Source: Chara braunii
Lineage: Eukaryota > Streptophyta > Charophyceae > Charales > Characeae
Direction of reading: 5' to 3'
Length of the DNA: 42,602 nt
NCBI GenBank assembly: GCA_003427395.1
Contig: BFEA01000058.1
Location: 3,847,539-3,890,140, forward strand
Shown here: one piece after another, positions 1 through 10,194 of the stretch
Numbering within the stretch: position 1 is the stretch's first letter
Layout of the letters: each line of letters starts with the position of its first letter
Made by a program: the position numbers and the translations under genes
The notes under the pieces: model-generated
Told to the model about the DNA's origin: nothing
The model's input: only the letters and a program-made list of their open reading frames with translations
Databases searched by the model: none

Positions 1-93
1 GTCCTAAGTTGTCTCTTGATTTCGTTTTGTTTTAACTCCTGCGTGACATAGCCGGGAGGGTGCTCGCTCACGCGGGGGCCGATGCGCTTGACA
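1..93 (+). repeat. 3' tail of the 5' LTR of a LARD-like element
   Basis: The first 93 bases match the end of the long LTR at 7044-7136 with 5 differences and end in GACA, the expected LTR 3' terminus. The primer-binding site starts two bases later, so this is the end of the left LTR of the element whose interior is 94-1877. The rest of this LTR lies upstream of the window. The same 95 bases, including the two GG after the LTR, recur exactly at 25317-25411 between a sequencing adapter and an N, so the join at the window edge could also be an assembly edge. Confidence 0.85.
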
Positions 94-95
94 GG

Positions 96-114
96 TGGCG
101 CCGTTGCCGGGGAT
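96..114 (+). other. Primer-binding site complementary to tRNA-Asp
   Basis: The 19 bases TGGCGCCGTTGCCGGGGAT are the reverse complement of the 3' end of plant cytosolic tRNA-Asp(GTC) including its CCA. The site lies two bases after the LTR terminus, exactly where minus-strand DNA synthesis of an LTR retrotransposon is primed. This fixes the element's orientation (+) and the LTR boundary. The tRNA identity rests on recalled tRNA-Asp sequence. Confidence 0.88.
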
Positions 115-1364
115 AACGACAAACTACCGTTGTCGTTAGCGGAACGACACTTGGGTATTTTATTTTGTAATAGATTAATTGATCTTATTCTGAATTTTAA
201 ATTTAATTATTATATGATCATTGATTGGTTTATTTTATCTCTATGGGTTATATATTGTTTTGATTCTGAAAATTATTCAGTTTATTTTTGAACGATTCAG
301 TTGAGTTTAAATTCTTAATATCTTGATATTAATTGAGTCGTATTGTGTTATTGTTTTGATATTTATGAACATTATCTCTAAATTCCAAGTTATTGTTATT
401 ATGTTCATGTGTCATATTTTAAATGTATATTTTATCATGAATTTGGAAGTATTGTTATCTATTGGATCTATTATCGACCAAACGTTGACTTCCTTTCGAT
501 ATTATTCTACAGATCTATTTAGTCATGTATGTAATATTGAAATGATGTATATTTCGATTGATCAGTTTACCCGGACCCTCATTTATTTTGAGATTATCCA
601 TTTTAGTGATGCACTTCTATGGTTGAAGGCATGTGAACTACTGTTGAATATTATTTAGCTGGATCGTTATGAAATTTCATGTGAAAGCATTTGTTGTAAG
701 TTGTATTGTTGTTGTTGAATATTTCAGAAGTAAGTTTTGAAGGCGTTATCATGTCACGATAAATTTCTGATGGATTTGTGAGCTCCGTAGGTGGTAGTGA
801 GGCCAACGCCGGAGCTATGCTCCTGGTCCATAGTGGGATGTTGTCTTCCGAATCCTGAGTGGTTTAAGGGAAGGAAGGCTATACTATCATCGAAAGGGAG
901 GAAGGTGTTGAGATCCTGTTAGAATGTTGCATGTAACGGTAGGCGACTATTGGTTGTCATGGAGGGAGGAGTGACTACCTAACCTCGTGCCAAACGTGGT
1001 CACCGTACCTCCATGATCGAGGCCTAATCAACCTCGATCATGTGGGGTGGGGCAATTCGACTCTACGTGCAGGGGACTAATGGGGTCAAAGGCACTGAAA
1101 TCGGAGGGAATGTGGTGAGGCTCGAATCTTAAGCGAGGCTTGATGTCTATATTTTATCCTTATACGGATTACACCACTCCTCGATACATATCACAAAAGT
1201 TCAGAACATCGGACATGATAGCTATATGAGTTATTTTCTCTCTGAAGTTGGAATAGGAACAAAACTTGGATGAAGACTTTTGCATGAATGGTTGCTCTCT
1301 GAGTGGTTCGTTCAGACTTGTCTGAACAGCATCCGACAGGTTAATATTAACCTGGAGGTTGTCG

Positions 1365-1740
1365 ATTTTAGGCTTACCAGGGGCGGAATCTGGTAACCAG
1401 TCAGAGAGACAAAATTGTTGGCCGCCAGTGGGATGATGCTGGGACCATTATGAAAGGGATTCTCTATATTTTAGGCTTCCAAGGGCTGAATCTGGGTCCA
1501 AGTTTTGATTTTTAGGTTTGCCAGGTGCTGAATCTGGTACTATTCCAATTGATGAGTAAAAAAAAAATTGTTAAGTTTAGGTTTCTAGAGGCTGAATCCA
1601 GTTGTTGTGTTTATATTTATGCTTCTGGAGGATGAATCCAGTTTCGTTATATTTATGTTAACGTTGCTGGAGTCAAATCCAATTTTGTCGTGTTTATATT
1701 TGGACTTCTGGAGGTTGAATCCAGGTTGTTGGTGAAAGTT
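1365..1740 (+). repeat. Seven degenerate tandem units in the element interior
   Basis: Seven diverged copies of a motif of the form TTAGG(C/T)TT-C-AG(G)GGCTGAATC(T/C)GG occur near 1370, 1470, 1515, 1580, 1620, 1660 and 1705, at roughly 40-100 base spacing. The inverted copy at about 8140-8500 also shows seven units (ATTC-GCCTCTAG-AGCC), so the array predates the divergence of the two elements. No function can be read from it. Confidence 0.65.
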
Positions 1741-1886
1741 CTGGCTTGTTCTGGACGGATATTTTGGATTGTTGTGTATTGTAATTGTTGCTTTCACATG
1801 GAAATTTCGTAAGAATCCTGACTTTATATTTTTGATGGTGAACGACGAGGACGTCGTTCAATAGGGTCCGGGAATGCTGTCGGGGA

Positions 1887-1908
1887 AGATACCCTGACAA
1901 GGGTATCT
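1887..1908 (+). other. LTR-terminal hairpin (H0)
   Basis: Perfect 9-bp stem AGATACCCT/AGGGTATCT with loop GACA, starting 9 bases inside the LTR. The equivalent hairpins at 10162-10187 and 23939-23966 have different stem bases but keep pairing. Confidence 0.75.
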
Positions 1909-2176
1909 GCCCGTGTTTTTCAACGTCGGACGCTGTCTGACATGTTCACTAAATTGGAGGACTTCATGAGATTGGCGTCGCCAAAGTTATTCAAGACCAG
2001 CACTAGGACCGAGAGACCTAAACGTTTTTTGAACCTGACGTCGTCGACGCAGGACATCATCGACGTCCGTGCGGGATAGCGAAAGTCATCACTGTCGTCC
2101 GCCGTTTGCGACGAGGCCGCAATAGTGTGCGGTCATAGGATAACCAAAGTTGAGACCTAGTCTACCTATAATACGA

Positions 2177-2200
2177 TCGCGCGGCTGTTATGCCGCGCGA
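2177..2200 (+). other. U3 hairpin H1
   Basis: Perfect 9-bp stem TCGCGCGGC/GCCGCGCGA with a 6-base loop. LTR-C has the same element at 24215-24236 with one G-T pair, and the inverted copy has it near 9880-9905. Confidence 0.65.
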
Positions 2201-2464
2201 TTCAGGGCCTAAACGGGTTAAAAAGAGCGCCCGCGTCGGGTATAGGGCCGCGGTGCGCTGGGGTAGGAAGTTCGGATCCGCGCGGTCTCGAGGACGAGGG
2301 CCGGGGGTGATGGTGTTGAGGCCGGCTGGGTAAGGCAGCTGCTAAGGCTGACGGCTGCCGACCCTGCCCGCCGGCCACAGTAGCGAGTAGGCTTGCCAGG
2401 GATAACCTGCTAGGCGTTGGAGGGGGCCTAATTGGGCACCAAAAGCCCTTCATATAGAAGGGCT

Positions 2465-2490
2465 GCTCCTTCTCTGATATGAGAAGGAGC
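2465..2490 (+). other. U3 hairpin H2
   Basis: Perfect 10-bp stem GCTCCTTCTC/GAGAAGGAGC, directly followed by TAGCCCAGT. Copies at 9590-9615, 22675-22700 and 24755-24780 keep the outer GCTC(C)/GGAGC but change both sides of the inner stem together. Confidence 0.72.
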
Positions 2491-2618
2491 TAGCCCAGTA
2501 GGTACTGCCACCAGACTGTTGCCCTGCAAACACAGGGATGGAACCTGACTAGTCGTACTACCGGGCTAGCTCCTTTCGGAGCAGCCCATAGTGTGAGGAT
2601 GGGCGTGACCGATTTTCG

Positions 2619-2645
2619 GTCGTGCGATCTTCGGGATCGCGCGAC
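2619..2645 (+). other. U3 hairpin H3
   Basis: 11-bp stem GTCGTGCGATC/GATCGCGCGAC (one T-G pair) with a 5-base loop. LTR-C has GCCGTGCGAT/ATCGCACGGC at 24907-24933, so the paired bases vary while the stem is kept. Confidence 0.68.
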
Positions 2646-3930
2646 TGAAATCAGCCGCGCTGAGACTGCATGGCCCCAAAGCAAGGATGACACGTATAGA
2701 CCGAGAAATGGTCTGAGGTTTTTCTTTTTTAAATAAAAAAAAAAAGAAAAAAACTTACCTGTCCCATAGATGGACGCATAAGCGCCCAGGTACGGGCATC
2801 ATAGAGATGTGCAGGGGATCGTGGTTGCACTGCTTTTTTGCATCTTTACATAAGACACATCCAGGTTCAGGAGCTCGATCCTATCCTTTTCGCTAGTGGG
2901 GCCTTCGCCCAGGTCGTGGGTAGTCCACGACAGGACAGTACCGTTGGCTTGCCAACGAGGAGAAAAAAAAAAAAAAAAAAAAGTCTAACTAAAAGAGAAG
3001 CGCTACATGGCGCCGGTTGAAGTGGAAGGGACTTCAAGTCCCAAAACGAGCTGGCGCCTGTTTTAACGGCCAGCTGACAGGTAGGTTTGTTTTTTTCTTT
3101 TTTTCTTTTCCTTAGATTTTTCTAGATTATCTTTTCCTTAGATTTTGTTTGGATTTTTTTTTTCTCTGTTATTTTTCTTTTGATTCTCCCTTCACAATCT
3201 TTTGGAGTCTGCGCCCGTTTGATTTGTTGAACGGGCTGCAGCAGGGAGGGGGAAAGGTTGTGTTGTGGACAGGAGGAGCAAAACGAACGTATCTACCCCT
3301 AAAACAGGAACTATACATTACTACTCTACTACTACTAGAGAGTTATTTTTTCTTCTTTCTTTTGAGAATCCCTCCCCCGTTTCCTCTAAGTTGCGTTCGT
3401 CGTTCTGAGAATGGGCAACAGTCTTAGGGTTGCGCGTTTGAATTTGGCGCCCACCCTGTGCTAGACACAGGCGTGGGGCAGTAGGGAAAGAAGACCCTAC
3501 GAGCTTGACTCTAGTTTGACTCTGTGAAATGACTTGAAGTAGGGTCGGCCGGTCGTTTTAGACAAAAGGCTGACACCTTATAGGGAAAACACGGAGATAG
3601 GGAAGGAAGGAAAAAAAGGGAAGAAGAAAAATGTGACAACCGCGAATGTGGCCGCGGCCGTAGAACAGGTGCAGCCCCTAGAAGCTTCTAGAGGCTGATG
3701 GGACTGCGCCTGTTCGTTTTGAACAGGCTGCTGAGAATGGCTTCATACAACCATTTCAACGCTGCGCCTGGCCTGGGGTGACAACCAGGTGCATAGCCAA
3801 AGCCAGGGACTTGATGTTCCTAGTGGAACATCAAGATTCCCAGCCCTCGATCGAAGTTCAGATCGAGGGTTAGGCTCAACCCCATTTTTTTGGTTGAGCC
3901 TCAAGTGGCTGCTCACCACTCCAGTCCAGC

Positions 3931-3938
3931 TATAAAAG
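3931..3938 (+). promoter_or_regulatory. TATA box of LTR-A promoter
   Basis: TATAAAAG followed by GC-rich sequence and CAGCAGCATCCTCACTC about 25-40 bases downstream, a plausible transcription start. The same arrangement occurs at 33302-33309 in LTR-C and in reverse at 21885-21892 in LTR-B, all followed by a conserved leader. This marks the U3/R border near 3960. Confidence 0.75.
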
Positions 3939-4119
3939 CAGGGCTGGCCAGCAGCATCCTCACTCAGTTGAGGTGCTGCCCACATTCTGATTGAATGTGG
4001 AGTGGAGAGCAGTGTTATGCTGCCAGAGTGCAGAGGGCCAGCGAGTAAGAGGGGTGGAGTGAAGATCTGCAGTGAGGGAAGAAAGGAGAGGCTGCCATAG
4101 CCATCGGGCTGCGGGGTGC

Positions 4120-4400
4120 CAGCGAGAGACGCTGCTGTTCGCGGCAGGTCCTCGGCAAGCGGTGCAGGGGGAACTCTGCCCGTTTTGCACGGCGGCGGTA
4201 GTCATCGACAAGTGGTGCGGGGGAGACTAGGCCCGTGTTGCGCTGCGTCGGCAGCCGTTTGTCGTGAGGCGCAGGGGAGGCGGTGCCCGTTTGGTGCGGC
4301 AGCGGTAATGAGTTTTTATAGCGCAAGGGGGGGTGCTGTCCGCTTGGTGAGGCAACGACAGTGCTTTTTTGGTGGTGATGCGGAAGCGATGCTGAAAATT
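4120..4400 (+). repeat. GC-rich ~55-base degenerate tandem repeats in LTR-A leader
   Basis: About four diverged units of the pattern GGTGC(G)GGGGA-...-GCCCGTTTTG(C)-CGGCGGCGGTA follow the TATA box. LTR-C has a cleaner 54-base array in the same position (33545-33812). Open frames on both strands here are by-products of the repeat and have no recognised product. Confidence 0.55.
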
Positions 4401-5390
4401 TTGGTACGGCGGCAGCGGCACTTCGGTGGGAACTGTTGCTAATGTTTATGGCACAGTGACAACAATTTTTTTCGATGGGATCATGCTGCCGAGATTGGCA
4501 GTGGTATCGACGTTACCTTCTTGAGGTTATGCTGGCGGCACGTCGGCAACACTATTGTGGGAGAAGATTGTTGTGGGTCTCCTACGTCACAGTGGAGGCT
4601 GTTTTTTTTGTGTGTGATCAGGCGGTGGTGCTAAGGGGGGGTACCGGTTTTGACGGCACGGCGAGCGGTAATTCCGTCGTTATTTTTTTGTGGTGCGCGA
4701 CAGTCATGGTGGATCCTAGTCTGACCTGGAGAATGGTCTCGCAGTGGTGCACGCTTGGGATTGTGCGGTAGTGGTGCGTGGACCGGTATCATGAAAAGAG
4801 TGGGGAATGAGTGCACGACAGTGACTATTGGGGCTCGCGGCACATGCGTTTTTCACCGCGGTCATCTTTATTTTTATGTTTTTTGCGGCGCGCAATGCAA
4901 GTGATTTTCAGTTCTGGACCATCTGGTATTGCGGGTGATGATGTGGGATTGACAGGGGCCGCTTGGGATCAATTTAGGACCAAGTGGGACCATCTTGTTG
5001 TGCGAACGCATTTGTTTGAGCTGGTGTGGATTGTCGAGTTGGGTTGGCGGTATCCTTGGTGGTCAAGGAGCGATTGAGGCTGCTTTGGAGAGGTTTTGAA
5101 GGCGAGATGGGGATTATAGCGCAGTGGAGCGACCACAACTGGGAGAGTTGTGAGCCACGCACTTTGGATTTCGGCGACCGTTGTTTTTTTCTGATCAGAA
5201 CGTCGAACGGCTTCCTTGAGTGAGCCGTTTCAACTTCACTCAAGGTCAGTTGATTGATTTAGATTCCTTTCACACCTGTGTGAACCCACACTTTGCTTGA
5301 CCTTGTTATTTTGGATGTTCAGAAAGAAAGGTAGAGGAAAGTAGTGTGAGTCATGCATGTGAATGGAAAGGTCTGACTTGAGTTTGGATC

Positions 5391-5581
5391 GTACTGTTTT
5401 CCTTTGGACTTGTTTCCTTTGCATGCTGTGCAGGTAGGTAAAACGATGGTTGCCAAGGAGATTGATTATTTCTGTTGAAGAAAAGNGTACTGTTTTCCTT
5501 TGGACTTGTTTCCTTTGCATGCTGTGCAGGTAGGTAAAACGATGGTTGCCAAGGAGATTGATTATTTCTGTTGAAGAAAAG
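5391..5581. other. Assembly duplication around a single N
   Basis: Bases 5391-5485 and 5487-5581 are exact 95-base copies separated by one N at 5486. LTR-C has this stretch once (near 34950). The fixed length and the N point to two contig ends that overlap by a k-mer length but were joined without merging. Confidence 0.88.
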
Positions 5582-7011
5582 AGAAAAGGATTGTTTTTTC
5601 TTTACTTCGCACCCATCTGCATGTCAAAATGATTCGATGTTTTTGAAAATCTCAATTATGCGTGCACCACTGAATGAATTCAATTGGAATAAGGCAAATA
5701 AGGTCAAATGGATTTAATTTTCTCCCCATGATTGACCTATTCTATCCCGAACGACCTTATCTACCTATATCTGCCCAAATGATTCTCGTTGTCTATCTTT
5801 TTCAGTTTCTTTTTCATATAAGTTACCCAAAACTTATTAAAAATGAGAATAAAAGAAACCGACTCTTGGTGAACACAATCTTTCTCTCTAGGAAGCATCC
5901 AAGGCAGGGGTTCGTATGCTTTCGGAGCCGGCCCTGTTATCGACTTGGAATGGACTCGACTCGTTGGGGGCGGTACTCTGCCGACTCGGTGGTGACGCCC
6001 CAGCCTCTGAGATCCGAGCCTTCGGGCTCGGGCGAGGGGAATGAGTATCCACAAGACCACTTCCTAGAGGGATAGGTGCGTGTTTGAGACATAAGGAGTT
6101 CCAGTTCGCAAGAAGAAGTAGGTAATAAAGGTGATGATTCTCTTTGCGCAGTGATAACGACTGCGGTTTTGTTTTGAATGGTTGAATGATGTGGGTGGGT
6201 ACTTCATCACTCGTGGACTAGAAAGAGTAATTATTACCCAGGAGGACATAGCGACCAACAATAAAATTATTTGCTATACTTCCCTCCAAGCAAGTCGCAT
6301 ATGGTACGGAGATGTGGTCGAACCTAGAGTTTATACTTCGGCCAGGAACCCGATCACTTGTTGATTTGCATGGTGGCAGTGAAACTTATTTGCATAAGTT
6401 ATTCCTAGCAGGGTTCATTGGTGTGGATAGATCCAACCGTAAGTTAAAGGGTAGGTTGTCCTTCTTAATCTTTCATCAGTATCGAGCCTCCGCCTTGAAA
6501 ACGGCGGTATAATAAATTATTCGGTTATATAGGCCGAGAAGAATAACTTTGGCATATCATTTCATCAAGTCAAAATCCAATCTTGTGTGATTGGATATAA
6601 GGGGTATTTATTTTATTTATTTATTTTGTAGTCAGAGAGTTACAAAGGGACTAGAATTATATTTTGGGTTTCACGTTTGGTTGAGACTGTCCTAGTCGAC
6701 CGACGTTTGTTCGTGCCTAGGAGATCAGCGCCCCAGGAGACGGACAACGTTGGGGTCCACTTGGCGTTAACCAAGCGTACCTATACTCCAGCGAGCCAGC
6801 AAACGCCCTCGACTGACCTACCTCTGCAATTGCATGTAAAAGCTTTCGCACGTGGGTCGGTAGCTCGGTAGGCATACGCCCCTGAGGGTGGTGACAGCCC
6901 CTTAGGGATGGTAAGATGTGCCCCATGGAAACCTATCCTGTCGTAGGGGACCGTGGGTTGTACAGCTGGCTCACTCGGCTAGAGCGGCGAAGAGACAATG
7001 CAACCTCGCCC

Positions 7012-7012
7012 N
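7012..7012. other. Single ambiguous base
   Basis: An N stands where LTR-C has G (CCGTCTCGGCGG near 36210). No duplication flanks it, so this is an unresolved base, unlike the Ns at 5486 and 38071. Confidence 0.7.
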
Positions 7013-7138
7013 TCTCGGCGGTTCTTGGGATTATTTATGCATCGTCCTAAGTTGTCTCTTGATTTCGTTTTGTTTTAACTCCTGCGTGACATAGCCGGGA
7101 GGGCCCTCGCTGACGCGGGGGCCGATGAGCTCGACAGC

Positions 7139-7995
7139 GTGTCATCTTTGCGCAGGCACCATGTTGACTCGCGCGCGCCAGATCGGGGCCGAGTAATTTC
7201 CACGATCGGACGGCCAGATCTGGCCGCGCTATCAGCAATGGCAATGGCTAGCTCAAAAAGAAACTAACCCAGTGGCGCAACGTGCTGGATTCGACCCCGG
7301 TATTTACCGGGTGAAAGTTCTGTGCTGTAACTTACTGGGCTAGCTCCTATCACGTTAATAATAGGAACAACTTTTCTATATGAAGAGCTGGCCCAGTTAC
7401 TTTTCCCCCATGCCGGGGCTTTGCAGGTCCCGCCTGCCTATGGCCTCGCAGGCCCTGAGGGCTGGGATTGATTGCAAACCAAAACCCCCACCCCCTTTCT
7501 CACTTGGTGAGGCAATGGCCCTCTGGCTAGGTGCCCTGCCTTGGCCAGCGTACTGGCGACCCACGCCCGGCTTCATCGAAACGCATCCGGTCGAACGTGG
7601 CTTATGGAAGGAGGTCGTGCTTTCACGCGCGGAGGTCTTAATCGGCCCGTATAGGCTTTGAATCGCGAGGCTCAACAGTCGCGCGTCCCTATTTTAGGTA
7701 TAATAGGTATAAAATTATTACATTTTACAGCCGTACGTTCGTGCGACGTTACCAATCACGGGAAGAAACCTGGTCACGAGGCCGGTTTTTACCGCCGATA
7801 CCATATGCCACACGCGCCATGTCTTCAAGTTCAATAAGTCCTAGTCTTTCAGTCATAGGTCAAGTTTGAATAGACTTATGGCAGATAACCCATCTCATCA
7901 AGTTATGAAGCCCGAATAGTCATTTACTAAGTCGGACATCGCCTGACATTTAAAAATACGGGGCAGATACCCTTGTCAGGGTTTATGCCCTGACA
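7139..7995 (-). mobile_element. Inverted LTR 5' fragment (element 2)
   Basis: This is the reverse complement of the first part of the giant LTR: it ends at 7995 with the LTR start (TGACA on this strand) and runs back to about the position equivalent to 2692 of LTR-A. It carries hairpins equivalent to H0 (about 7958-7990) and H2 (about 7353-7376). It abuts the end of LTR-A at 7136, which suggests that element A inserted inside this LTR. The remainder would then lie left of the window. Confidence 0.72.
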
Positions 7996-9560
7996 GCATT
8001 CCTTGGCCCCATTGAACGACGACCCTTTCGTTCACCATGAAAAATACAAAGTCACGATTCTTATGAAATATTCATGTGAAAACAACAATTACAATACACA
8101 GCAATCCCAAGACATTCGTCCAGAATAAGCTGAAACTTTCACCAACAATCTGGATTCAGCCTCTAGGAGCCCACGTATAGACACAACAAAACTGGATTTG
8201 ACTCCAGCAACACTAACATAATACAACAAAACTGGATCCAGATTCCAGAAGCATAAATATGAACAAAACAAAATTGGATTCGGCCTCTAGAAGCCCAAAC
8301 TTAACAGTTTTCTACTCATCAATTGGAATAGTACCAGATTCCGCCTCTAGCAAGCCTAAAAATCAAAACTTGGACCCAGATTCAGCCCCTGGAAGCCTAA
8401 AATACAGAGGATTCATTTCAGAATGGTCCCAGCATCATCCCACTGGCGGCCAACAATTTTGTCTCTCTAAATAGTTACCAGATTCTGCCTCTAGTAAGCC
8501 TAAAATCGACAACCTTCAGGTTGATATCACAATAGATCAACCTGTCGGATTCTGTTCAGAGAAGTCGGAACGAACCATTTAGAGAGCAACCATTCATTCA
8601 AAAGTCCTTACCCAAGTTTTGAGCCCATTCCAACTTCAGAGAGAAAACAACTCACACAACTATCATGTCCGATGTTTCTGAACTTTTGTGATACGAGTCG
8701 AGGAGTGGTGTAATCTGTATAAGGATAAAATATCGACATCAAGCCCCGCTTAAGATTCGAGCCTCACCACATTCCCTCTGATTCCAGCGCCGTGACCCCA
8801 TCAATTCTCTCCCTATAGAGCTAGACATCTTCACCCCATACAACCCAGGTTGGTTAGGCCTTGACCGTAGAGGTGAAGTGATCCCGCTTGATACAAGATT
8901 AGGTAACCACTCCTTCTCTTGTACCCAGCAGTAATCGCCCTCTCTATAAGCAGTGTCTTAATAAGGCTACAACACCTTCCTCCCTTTCAATGATAGTATA
9001 GCCTTCCTTCCTTAAACCACACAGTATTCGAAAGACAACATCTCGCTATGGACCAGAAGCACAACTCCGGCGCGAGCCTCACTACCACCTATAAAGCTCA
9101 CAATTACATCAAAAAGATATCGTAACATGATAACGAACAATTAACCACATTCAAATCATAAAGTACGATTAACGATACAACAATTCACAACAAATGCTTT
9201 CACATGGAATTTCATAATAGTCTGATTCAATCTTTCCTTTATATAAAGGTTCATCCATTTTACAAGAATGGTCAATTATCGATGACACGAGTTCGTCTGA
9301 GTAACTAAAATTTAGTCAACCCCTACTTGATGTCACGCCAGAGCTTCCTCGATGTCCACTACAGAATTGAAATCAGCAGTAATATAAATCCAATTAATAT
9401 ACAAAAATGTATTAAATCAAAGTCAACCTTCTCATATTCTGCCTTTCTCCCAATACCTAGAAACTTTTATACCAAAGACCAAGATAACCGAGGTATCCAA
9501 ATGATAAGCTCAACAGTCTGTAAGTACCCCGGACTCAAGTAGCAATGATGACCGACCGAA
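7996..9560 (-). mobile_element. Inverted non-coding interior (element 2)
   Basis: From 7996 to about 9230 this is the reverse complement of 680-1877, including the seven degenerate units and the GCATT/AATGC that borders the LTR. About 9230-9560 is less clearly related. No tRNA-Asp PBS is found before the next LTR fragment begins near 9588, so the PBS and most of the other LTR appear deleted. No coding capacity is recognised. Confidence 0.65.
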
Positions 9561-9587
9561 GGATGGAGATGAAATATGAGATTGGGC

Positions 9588-10194
9588 TAGCTCCTATTTC
9601 ACACCAAATAGGAGCAACCCTTCGATATGAAGGGCTATGCCTAGTGGGAATAGCCGACACACAACCAACACATAGTCAGTAGTCCTTTGTCTGCCCCTGC
9701 CGACTGCTTGAGACAAACGTGCGCCCATCCCCATAGGGTAGGACGCATGCCCCCCCCCCAAGCATACTGTTGTTGGTTCGAATCCCGGCGAGGCAACCCT
9801 TAAAAATATTAGGTCTGAATCTCGACTTTTGCGTCATGGCATAACGCGGTCACCCTTTTTGGCCCTGTTAAGCCATGAGTCGCGCAGCTTAGCAGCCGCG
9901 CATCATTATTTTAGGTAGGGTGGGTCTTTAGCCTTAGCATTACCGCGACTGTGTGCCTTCGCGACCTTACTAGAAACCGCATACGGCTGGTCACACTGCC
10001 GATTACCTCCATTATTCCCGGACGTCACAAACATCTAGTTTATAAAAGTTCTAGTTTCTCGGTTATAGACTAGTCTGAATAAACTTTTGGCAGACATTAG
10101 TCTCATCAAGTTCCTTAATTTAACGAAAAAGTTAGACAACGTCCGACATTGAAAAACCCGAGCAGAAACCCTTGTAAGGGTTTCTGCCCCGACA
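9588..10194 (-). mobile_element. Second inverted LTR 5' fragment (element 2)
   Basis: The segment begins inside U3 at the H2 hairpin (9590-9615, perfect 10 bp) and runs to the LTR start at 10194. It includes an H1-like hairpin (about 9880-9905) and the terminal hairpin H0 (10162-10187, perfect 11 bp). With 7139-9560 it is best read as one element in reverse orientation that lost its PBS and about 4.6 kb of its 5' LTR. A tRNA B-box-like string GGTTCGAATCC occurs at about 9777 on the + strand, but no full tRNA fold is seen. Confidence 0.68.

Larger units (their letters stand above)
94..1877 (+). mobile_element. Non-coding interior of a LARD-like LTR retrotransposon
   Basis: This 1.8 kb stretch lies between the tRNA-Asp PBS and the start of the 3' LTR at 1878. 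It has no open frame longer than 111 codons and nothing resembling gag, protease, RT, RNase H or integrase. The first part (about 150-660) is AT-rich. A purine-containing run precedes the 3' LTR (about 1860-1877), but a classic polypurine tract is not obvious. About 680-1877 is repeated in inverted orientation at 7996-9230, so the non-coding interior is a conserved part of the family and not random filler. Long LTRs around a short coding-free interior are the definition of LARD elements, which depend on an autonomous partner's proteins. Confidence 0.75.
1878..7136 (+). mobile_element. Giant 3' LTR (LTR-A), 5.26 kb
   Basis: The LTR starts TGTCGGGG and ends GCTCGACA, giving TGTC...GACA termini. 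Both ends recur independently: the start at 7995 (inverted), 10194 (inverted) and 23933, and the end at 93, 19054 (inverted) and 36343. U3 (1878 to about 3960) carries four hairpins, T-rich tracts and a TATA box at 3931. The long region after the TATA box holds about 55-base GC-rich repeats, a stretch conserved in all copies (5290-5580), and a tail (6689-7136) shared even with a second LTR family. The copy contains one assembly duplication at N5486 and one ambiguous base at 7012. Open frames inside it show no recognisable protein. The length is far above typical plant LTRs, although Ogre- and LARD-type LTRs of several kb are known. Confidence 0.8.

Noticed and set aside
2692-2878. Short LTR of about 815 bp ending at 2692 (TGTC...GACA)
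   Set aside because: The apparent end GATGACA at 2692 is reused at 7141 only because the inverted copy is broken there; no PBS or target duplication supports it, whereas the 7136 end is confirmed by the PBS at 96 and by LTR-B and LTR-C.
4015-4442. Overlapping frames of about 100 codons on both strands in LTR-A
   Set aside because: GC-rich repeat region in an LTR with no stops by composition; not conserved in the other LTR copies.
9700-9800. Possible tRNA gene around a perfect B-box (GGTTCGAATCC)
   Set aside because: No acceptor stem, A-box at the right distance or anticodon arm could be found; the segment is part of an inverted U3.
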